A stretch of 64,000 nucleotides of DNA, taken from contig NC_087071.1 in NCBI RefSeq assembly GCF_963678635.1, positions 38,775,858 to 38,839,857 of the forward strand. Direction: 5' to 3'. Below the pieces are notes generated by a model that saw only the letters and a list, made by a program, of their open reading frames with translations, ran no database searches and was not told where the DNA came from. Both the position numbers and the translations under genes were made by a program. Shown piece by piece: positions 58,201 through 64,000 of this stretch (within the stretch, counting starts at the first letter, position 1; each line of letters starts with the position of its first letter). Source of the DNA: Symsagittifera roscoffensis. Its lineage: Eukaryota; Xenacoelomorpha; Acoela; Convolutidae.

Positions 58201-61200
58201 TTCTACTTCAAGTGGTTTCCTGAGCTCCGAGCTATTCTTGTATGCCGCCGTCTTGCATCGGGCCAAGACGATGGGCGCCGTCTCTCTCAAGTTTCCTTCC
58301 GAAACAGCATCCACTGAAGGACTACCCCATCCTTCCACTTCTCTCTTCCTCTTGCGAGTCTTCACATCTCTGCTCGAGGGTGTTGTGGCTATCATCATTG
58401 ATTCGACCTCTCCATCCACTCCTTCCAACTCTTGCCTCCCCCCTGCTCGAGCCTTAAGGATATTAGTACTTTTAATCATATTACTAGTCCCAGCCTTATC
58501 CCTTTTTATACCATCAACCATTTTATCCACAGTTTTTTGTTTCAGAGTAGAGCTGTCCTCACATTTCTCTTTTCTAGTCTTTGATCGTGCGTTCCTCAGC
58601 TCCACTAGCTTGTTCAGCAGCTCTTTTCTTGCTTTCTCATCCAGGCCCGTTCCTATCAGGAGCGGTTCCCCGAATCTCACTACTGCGTCCCACAGTTCCT
58701 TCTTGAACTTGTCCAGCGTCGTCTCGCTGCCCACTTCTCGATTGAATTCCCCCAGGAATTCCTGCCAGGCGTCATCCTCGAGAGATCCCAAGAATATGTC
58801 CCTGTTCCCTTCGAACGTGTTCTTCTCCCTTTCCTCCGAGCTCAAGAGTAACATCCCCATGTTGAAGGTCTCACCTGCCAATGGCAACTCTAGGTTCTTC
58901 CGCGGGGACGGGTTCAGAGGCGGTGTGGCAGTATCTGCCCAATTCTCTTCGCTCAAGTCTTTCAACAGCTCTTGAGTGGTGAGTTCCTCCCCTGATGGCC
59001 CTGGTTCAGGTGTATTCCCCACCTCCATGTCTTCTCCAGCTTCACTGAGAGTTTCATCCATACTCTCTTCCTCTGATTCATTTCTTCTTCTCTCGAGAAT
59101 TCTTTTGAATCGATCCTCAACGGGTCGACTCCTCTTGTCTCCAGGCGTGTCTACAGACAGTGGTGACGGTGTCGTGGGATCCAGCTTTTTATACTCCGTC
59201 AGGGCTACATGCAGTTGACCTGCTGCATCTAGTTCTGTTCCCTCCTGTGTCACCTCTACTTGTTCCAAGCCATAGGGTGCCTTGTATTTTCTCGTGGCAA
59301 ATTTTATTTCGTCCACCAATGCGACGTGTCCCTCCATCACGATCATCCTGCCATCATCCCATATGGGTAGCATATTCTCAAGTCCTTCCTTTTCAAGAAT
59401 CCTCAAGACTTTCCGCACCTCATATCCAGGAGGCTGCGAACCTCTACTCTTTTTCGCTTGCGTCGTCCACGAATTTACCTTCCTCTCGGTGACGTGGAAG
59501 TAGACTGCCGCCGTGTAGCCGATGAACAGGGGATCCCAGCCATCCGTGAAATGCCTCTGCGTTTCCTCCGTCATCATTTTCGCCATTATGGAGGGAACCA
59601 CTAAGGGACTATTCATTCCCAAGGTCATCCTCCTGACTGTCGGGAACTCAGGCATGGTGGCTGGTAGGATTTCTTTCTCCATTATGGCCTCCAGCTCCCT
59701 CTTGACTAGTGCAAAGCACTCCTTCCAGGCGGGGATTCTCAAGACTTCTTGTCCGTTGGCCGTCAATGGGTTTAGGTTCCAGAACTTTGGATACATTTCA
59801 ATGGGGCCCTCTCGCTTGCCTCCCATTCTGCATTGCATTTGTCCCCTGAAGTTGCACACCATCATCTCAGCATCTTTCACTTTTCCGAAGAGTACCGTGT
59901 TGCTCATACGCGCCCTGAGCACTTCCTGCTGACACCAATTCAGCGCTGTACCATCCAGTACGCTGATGAGACTCAAGTGCGTCACCGAGTGACGATACGT
60001 TATCACCAAGGGATCTGGAAACGCGTACGTCACTGCTGGACCATAGATGCAGGTCACCACCTCCTCTAGACCCCGGATTATCCCCATTGGGTCCGACCTC
60101 ATTGCCAGGCACAGGTCCGTCAACAGAGGCATCCCTCTGTTCGCCTTCTCCCATTCTTCTCTCGAGGTTGGGTTCTCATCTTCACCCGTCATGTATCGAT
60201 TCTGCATCATGAGGTATTGCACCAGCAGTGTCTTCAACCCTGCGGCACACTTGTAGGAGCTGGTTTCAATGCTCGTGTGGACTCTCCCCATAGACAGAGG
60301 TTCTCCATACTCCATTAACCGATGAAACGATACCAATTCCCCATGGGTCAAGAGTACTAGTGCCAGATACCCATCAACTCGAAGTGTCTCCACTCCTCGA
60401 CTAAACATGTATGCTGGGCCCATGTTGAACAAGTATCTGGGGTAAACCAAATACAGGGCCAAGAGCAGGCTGATGGACATGCCCAGTATCTCCTGTACGA
60501 AGGCTCCGAAGATAGTCGCCGTGGTGCCGAACACTCCTGCCAAGAATTCTCTCTCCCAGCAAGGACTCAAGAACTTGAGAATCTCGTAATCTCTCCTAGT
60601 CTTCAATTCGCCGTTGGCGTGCTCTCTCCAAAATCCTCCAATCGTCACTTCATTGGCGGCCGAGACAAATCTAACCACCGTCATGTCTCTCGTTTCCGCT
60701 AGCTCCAGTTGCTTCTCTAGAAAACTCCAGATTTGTTTCACGAGGAGTGGTGCTTCCTCCCTCGTCTTATTCGTGACGTTCTCCAGCCTTGGTGTCAGGA
60801 ATGGCCACCAGCCATCCTCTTGAGTCAAGCGATATTTCATCGATTCTAACTGTTTCTCCGTCTCGACCACATTTCTTCTCTCGTGGCTGGGACCTCTAGT
60901 CCTACTGGTGGAATTTGCGACTCTCACATCCATACTCCGGAACCACAGGCTGGCCGTCAACTGGTTTATTGCCGGGTGGTCGTCCCCGATGACTGGGCTG
61001 AACTTGAGTTGTCTAGCAAAGTTCGATATCTCTAGCAAGAGTACCTCATCCAATACAATCAAGACGTCGGCTAGTCCGTAAAAGCCCCTCAGCGCATGAG
61101 ATATGTCAGCCCATGCCGCTGGTAATTCTGATCTGTAAAGTCTCAAGTTTACTGGCTCCAGCTCTCGATTGGGGGCTGCCATCAGAATCCGCCATTCACT

Positions 61201-64000
61201 CCCTTCCGCTATCAAGATTAAGACCGCATACACGAATTGTAGGGCGGGTGGCATGCTGGCGTATCCTGGGGATGTGGTAAACACCACCTTTGTCTTGGAC
61301 CCAAATCTCGAGGCTACGTTCTCTTGTACCTCATTCATCGCCGCAAATAACGCCTGAATAGCCTCCCATATCTTCTTCGATGTCGGAATCTCCTTGCCCT
61401 TCAGTTGCTCAAGAAGTCCCATCGCGTGCAGGTGGTCATTCATTCCTGCAAACAATAGCAGCTCAGGTTCACAGGGCATCTCCGACTTTATTGCCACCAC
61501 TAGGGTCAACATCTGGTTCAATTCGGCTCCTGGCAAAGAGTATACCAGAGTCTCCGGCCAGAACAACTTGGGAGACGTTCCTTCGAAGTCTGATCCCGCC
61601 ACAATGATCACTCTTGCAGCAGCTGGATCTGCTCTATCATAAACTGCCAGAGTCTTGGCCAATTGGGTGCCGCCACAGGGCTTCCCGTACCTGGGATCCT
61701 CTGCCAACCCTGGACCTTCGTAAGCAGCGTCAGGCAACTCCATTCCCCCCGGGTTGAGTAGCTTGTCTACTACCTTCAATTGCGCCGGGGTTGCCAACCT
61801 GATCCTGGCGATGCCGGTTCGGTGCTTGGGAGGTTCTACTATAAGTCCAGGACTCCCTAGCTGCTTAAGAGGCCTGTAGTTAATGGGTCCCATGATCGTT
61901 TTTGTGGGAATTCCAGTCAGGTCTGTAGTCTCCATTAACTTCGTTCTCGAGAAATGCGCCTCGTGTGCTTTCAACCAGTCTACGCAATGATGTCTATTCA
62001 AGTCCTCATGCGACACTCGTTCGATCCCCAGGGCTTCCGCCAACTCTCGTCTGCATTCCAAGGTCTCTAGATCCAGTTCCCTCACCTTCTCAGGATATCT
62101 CAAGCGGGTAGTCTCCCTAGACTTCTTTTCTCTCCTGCCATCTGCCACCACCACGGAGGACATCGCCGAGCCCGGAGGCGTTGATGACTCTGCCTCCTCC
62201 GACTCCATTGGCGTGGCACTCTGCAATCGGGTCTGATTGCTCCTTGAACTGTCTCTAGTATCAACTCTCGCTCCTAAGCGACCAGCCAAGGCCCTCGAGG
62301 CAAGGAATGGTGGGTTGGGAGGTGGTCCTAACGTGAATTGGGCTGTCTCCAGCAGGTCCGCCTCTAGCGTGTTTATATGTTCCTGGAAGACGTCGTTCAG
62401 CCACTCCGCTCCCCTTGGCCTATCGAAATGGATTCCATCTTTCGAGGTGTCTTCAGGGAATCCCTTGTTCTCCATGCGTTCTGCAACGTCCAACAGCCTG
62501 AGAGGAAGCACACTGTTTCGGTGTATGTCTCGGATCGCCTTGTTCAGGTTCCGCACCCTCTGGTTCATTTCTAGGGAGTTTTGATCAAACATCATGTTAT
62601 AGGGGACCGTGCATATCGTCAGCAGGATGGGATCCATTTGGATCCTCAGCTCCTCAAGAAGGCAACTCATCTTGTCGCACAGCCTCGTCACTTTCCTTGC
62701 TTCTCCTCTTGACACGTCGTTGGTCCCAACCATCAGGGTGACTGTGTAAACTTTGTTCATTCCTAGCATGTCCAGGGTTGCCAACATCTGTGGCGTAGCA
62801 GCTCCAGCGAAACTCAAGACTCCAGTCTGCCAATGTGACCGGATCTGGGTCAGCACCCGCACCAGGCTGTCCCCTATAATCAGGTGAACCGCACCCTCTG
62901 GCACACGAGGTGGCGCTAGATACTGCACCCAGGCTGCGTCGTGGAAGCAGTCCCTCCTGGCTTGCTGTTCCGCACTCCAGTCCAGCCGACTATGCTTGTG
63001 GTAGTTCCCCTCTGTGTTCTTCTTGTAGCTCGTGATCACGACGTTTCTGACCGGCTGTTCCCTCCAAGTCGGGGGAAGCTCTGGCCTTGTCGATCTTTCA
63101 CGGCTCTGCTGCTGCAACTTCTCACCCAGCTCCTTCAGGCGCGATGAGGCGCCACTCACCTGACTGCCGCTCGAGGTCGAGGTTGGTGTATATCCTGGTA
63201 ACACCACATCCATCAGAGGACGTACAGGTTGGGTCTCTAGATTGCGCAAGGAAGGCGTCACGTCATTCGGTATCCAGACCTCTAACCCTTCACTCATGTG
63301 TTCCCTGGCCTCGCGGTCAAGGTTGAACCGTCCTCTAGCCCTGGGAGCTTCATCCACCTCCATGCGTGACTCTGGCCTCGAGCTTGTCACCACCCGTTCG
63401 TTTGACCTGGCTCCCTTTTGTGCGTCAAGCTCGCGTTGTCGTTGTTCTATCCTTTCCAACTCCGACTTTAGTTGATCGCGATTCGCGGCGTTCTCCCGCA
63501 CCTTTAGCGCCTGCTGATGTTCCGCCCTTAGCATCTCAAGTAACTTCAACGTCTGATCTCGCTCGTCGACTGCCTGGTCTCTCTCCAGCTGAAGCCTCTC
63601 CCTATCCAACTTCGCCTGATCCCGATCGAGGTTCGCTTTATTCCTTTCCTTCAGCGCCTTCTCAAGCTCTTTCCTTAGGACTCCCAGCTCCGGATATGCC
63701 TCGGTCGTCTGTTGCGCTCGCGACATCGACGGCACCTTACTCGAGCTCTGGCCCGTGGATCTCGCTGTTGGCCTCGTCGGTAGCGGGAACTCTCCTGCGC
63801 CGTGTTCGGTGTTGTTACTCAGGCCGGGATTTCTTGCCAAGTCAAAGCCCCTTACTCCTCCATCCGCATTCCAAGACAACCATCTGGTCTGTGCTCGATT
63901 TGATATGCCCTCAGTGGTGTAGCCGACTATCAAGACAGCCTCCGTCGCAGACTCCCTGCACTCGCCCTGGTCCTCCAACTGGAGGATCGCATTCAGCATC
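55237..64000 (-). CDS. Giant intronless ORF with tandem SGNH-hydrolase-like domains (5' end beyond window)
   Basis: At least 2920 codons without interruption, running off the right edge, so the first ATG (63999) need not be the start. Parts (residues counted from there): low-complexity N-terminus; a long charged coiled coil (about 107-193); an SGNH/GDSL-esterase domain with HLIIGDSLVRV (Ser378), a GAATPQ block, VGTNDVSRG (Asn427) and KDGIHFD (Asp521, His524), all four catalytic blocks; a second, degenerate SGNH-like unit with IIVAGSDFEGTSP (Ser803) and FAGMNDHLHA (Asn854) but no clear Asp-x-x-His; a hydrophobic stretch about 1157-1192; an unknown region; acidic linker (about 1620-1680); basic KTRKRKRE near 1880; Cys/His clusters near 2390-2405 and 2660; and a SUMO-interacting-type IVISSDDEEE at about 2889. 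No RT, transposase or integrase is seen. The DNA is much GC-richer than its surroundings and lacks introns, which suggests a mobile or transferred gene. Family not recognised. Confidence 0.85.
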   Translation of the reverse strand, partial: MLNAILQLEDQGECRESATEAVLIVGYTTEGISNRAQTRWLSWNADGGVRGFDLARNPGLSNNTEHGAGEFPLPTRPTARSTGQSSSKVPSMSRAQQTTEAYPELGVLRKELEKALKERNKANLDRDQAKLDRERLQLERDQAVDERDQTLKLLEMLRAEHQQALKVRENAANRDQLKSELERIEQRQRELDAQKGARSNERVVTSSRPESRMEVDEAPRARGRFNLDREAREHMSEGLEVWIPNDVTPSLRNLETQPVRPLMDVVLPGYTPTSTSSGSQVSGASSRLKELGEKLQQQSRERSTRPELPPTWREQPVRNVVITSYKKNTEGNYHKHSRLDWSAEQQARRDCFHDAAWVQYLAPPRVPEGAVHLIIGDSLVRVLTQIRSHWQTGVLSFAGAATPQMLATLDMLGMNKVYTVTLMVGTNDVSRGEARKVTRLCDKMSCLLEELRIQMDPILLTICTVPYNMMFDQNSLEMNQRVRNLNKAIRDIHRNSVLPLRLLDVAERMENKGFPEDTSKDGIHFDRPRGAEWLNDVFQEHINTLEADLLETAQFTLGPPPNPPFLASRALAGRLGARVDTRDSSRSNQTRLQSATPMESEEAESSTPPGSAMSSVVVADGRREKKSRETTRLRYPEKVRELDLETLECRRELAEALGIERVSHEDLNRHHCVDWLKAHEAHFSRTKLMETTDLTGIPTKTIMGPINYRPLKQLGSPGLIVEPPKHRTGIARIRLATPAQLKVVDKLLNPGGMELPDAAYEGPGLAEDPRYGKPCGGTQLAKTLAVYDRADPAAARVIIVAGSDFEGTSPKLFWPETLVYSLPGAELNQMLTLVVAIKSEMPCEPELLLFAGMNDHLHAMGLLEQLKGKEIPTSKKIWEAIQALFAAMNEVQENVASRFGSKTKVVFTTSPGYASMPPALQFVYAVLILIAEGSEWRILMAAPNRELEPVNLRLYRSELPAAWADISHALRGFYGLADVLIVLDEVLLLEISNFARQLKFSPVIGDDHPAINQLTASLWFRSMDVRVANSTSRTRGPSHERRNVVETEKQLESMKYRLTQEDGWWPFLTPRLENVTNKTREEAPLLVKQIWSFLEKQLELAETRDMTVVRFVSAANEVTIGGFWREHANGELKTRRDYEILKFLSPCWEREFLAGVFGTTATIFGAFVQEILGMSISLLLALYLVYPRYLFNMGPAYMFSRGVETLRVDGYLALVLLTHGELVSFHRLMEYGEPLSMGRVHTSIETSSYKCAAGLKTLLVQYLMMQNRYMTGEDENPTSREEWEKANRGMPLLTDLCLAMRSDPMGIIRGLEEVVTCIYGPAVTYAFPDPLVITYRHSVTHLSLISVLDGTALNWCQQEVLRARMSNTVLFGKVKDAEMMVCNFRGQMQCRMGGKREGPIEMYPKFWNLNPLTANGQEVLRIPAWKECFALVKRELEAIMEKEILPATMPEFPTVRRMTLGMNSPLVVPSIMAKMMTEETQRHFTDGWDPLFIGYTAAVYFHVTERKVNSWTTQAKKSRGSQPPGYEVRKVLRILEKEGLENMLPIWDDGRMIVMEGHVALVDEIKFATRKYKAPYGLEQVEVTQEGTELDAAGQLHVALTEYKKLDPTTPSPLSVDTPGDKRSRPVEDRFKRILERRRNESEEESMDETLSEAGEDMEVGNTPEPGPSGEELTTQELLKDLSEENWADTATPPLNPSPRKNLELPLAGETFNMGMLLLSSEEREKNTFEGNRDIFLGSLEDDAWQEFLGEFNREVGSETTLDKFKKELWDAVVRFGEPLLIGTGLDEKARKELLNKLVELRNARSKTRKEKCEDSSTLKQKTVDKMVDGIKRDKAGTSNMIKSTNILKARAGGRQELEGVDGEVESMMIATTPSSRDVKTRKRKREVEGWGSPSVDAVSEGNLRETAPIVLARCKTAAYKNSSELRKPLEVEKEIEVSTSSTSEEDFKPQKVNVKRGSTNGQVGEVEIGKEWISKAHQDMGKQVTSDPLERNKTRNTSRTWWVALETLKEMEDCLKKLDSGIARRRRNWATQQKAEVNKIEMASHLKRSWQSLLKDHFEEAMRTSSSAPPLMANPFVRTAGQLMFTWSLVGIELETLTSYDRLKLGSKKLEVYQALMQHVARDNSGLSLARRKDATCFLRWTMSMMSDSTILACHQRASGSKTMERRVSTIILNVYQSTGIEKEDGSRLSLENHRKLDEVRRFSNKKFEEEHDVHRNLASSEQYSRLSEKGEYQYVSGVMGIAYNPFLDSEAGGAHRNHEVAELLKFWTERIMEIDAVEKEGPSLGLILEKTPEVISIPRSNKRVEVNMGGGDGLLTTNLGVVWKLLRPSWCPHPHASLIEETTERVRLAPTEDEDLAKLSVLHKLITPQMQEPSERTSDPGSAKKLEPGSCLDSTCGNGEHICDGRSCVRILSFQKEDLVTWFEDITEREKSEVQIIAECYARTTVNIATALGFFSRMCGLQALERLESEHHLVTALSVESWPGVLQVTQKHIRSWKVGLEAEMGFPLSEAYGLPLNAKSLIGSMMANLCGSHYPLHMAMVEVSSQRILVDKAFSVPKCVRLARMSHHSHKLLRKIKGTVPKELRDDLSEIWGEDLLKLERENTSDHERQNVIGKPVGSTPNLEDNDTMHEKMMELEPLLEASGERNLRSIEISHGECPCHCLAQTVWYPDHKNLCLVWDVEEIRSIGLPDHRQKVTLLVVSTMLALRWIEENITRYREATTPTAESIYAIDYSRRLELFETACKVFAIPTEVRHVWSRLRYFPWFRATLTSWLYMTTKDHMRKHQKEYRQFQAEIGPEAFKRPLLTHRNAITTGWKRVGKMSRDNTKARESILEEDLARNVSLSLHNSFCLNREARVKALPNQAKRLQEQREWMRSYEQLKAWEEIVISSDDEEELLRQFAASSTSGCSTSKVKSTR
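60960..61640 (-). other. SGNH-like domain 2, degenerate
   Basis: The GSDF...GMND spacing (51 residues) nearly equals the GDSL...GTND spacing of domain 1 (49). The expected Asp-x-x-His is replaced by something like GDDHPAIN. It may be a pseudo-enzyme repeat. Confidence 0.6.
62370..62890 (-). other. SGNH hydrolase domain 1 of the giant protein
   Basis: Spacing Ser378-Asn427-Asp521/His524 fits the SGNH superfamily, whose members hydrolyse esters such as acetyl or lipid groups. ORF1 proteins of some CR1-type LINEs also carry an esterase, but no LINE ORF2 follows this frame. The catalytic residues look intact. Confidence 0.82.

Noticed and set aside
58154..58975. Long plus-strand frame (273 codons) and several others antisense to the giant gene
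   Set aside because: They mirror the codon pattern of the minus-strand frame, lack domains, and overlap a far longer open frame.
55237..64000. Giant frame as a LINE ORF1 because of its esterase domain
   Set aside because: ORF1 esterases are far shorter, and there is no endonuclease or RT frame downstream on the same strand.

Overview
This window is nuclear DNA of an invertebrate animal. The evidence is AT-rich sequence, host genes with short spliceosomal introns (a four-exon mitochondrial ferredoxin and a lipase maturation factor), and a heavy load of animal-type transposons (Ty3/gypsy, BEL/Pao, a non-LTR LINE, a FLYWCH-zinc-finger MULE, MITEs, and a protein-primed type B DNA polymerase of the Maverick/Polinton kind). 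The species cannot be named from the sequence alone. One assembly gap (200 N) lies at 10021-10220.

Layout. 1-2270: 3' part of a protein-primed DNA polymerase B gene, apparently with one intron and two in-frame stops. 2650-2855: MITE with TA target duplication. 3450-3700, 7970-8240 and 22240-22435: three islands of a GAGCGGTTT-type repeat. 4904-5483: exact 290-bp tandem duplication that carries an exon-like segment. 6640-7460: fold-back element. 9795-9853 and 22467-22554: hairpins. 12320-19050: decayed repeats only. 19700-21700: dead FLYWCH-MULE transposon. 24213-31147: full-length Ty3/gypsy element on the minus strand with near-identical LTRs, 5-bp target duplication, polypurine tract and a tRNA-Ser-like primer site; its integrase core is missing and a GC-richer 533-codon frame rich in SUMO-interacting motifs occupies that place. 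34403-39704: decayed BEL/Pao element (minus). 40624-40843: divergent 18S rRNA fragment, then a degenerate tandem array (40845-41640) interrupted by a decayed LINE (41752-45715). 46637-48152: intact four-exon mitochondrial [2Fe-2S] ferredoxin gene (minus). 52930-53946: last exon of a lipase maturation factor gene (minus). 55237-64000: a giant, intronless, GC-rich open frame of at least 2920 codons (minus), open at the window edge.

The two host genes make sense alone: the ferredoxin serves mitochondrial Fe-S/steroid-type electron transfer and LMF acts in the ER. The most unusual parts are the giant frame, with two tandem SGNH-hydrolase-like domains, an N-terminal coiled coil and a C-terminal SUMO-interacting motif, and the chimeric gypsy element. 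The giant frame and its 3' flank also carry a strongly over-represented, strand-biased hexamer (CTTGAG on the coding strand). The gypsy element carries a recurrent CCCRAYGGG word in coding and non-coding parts. Neither pattern is explained by ordinary annotation.
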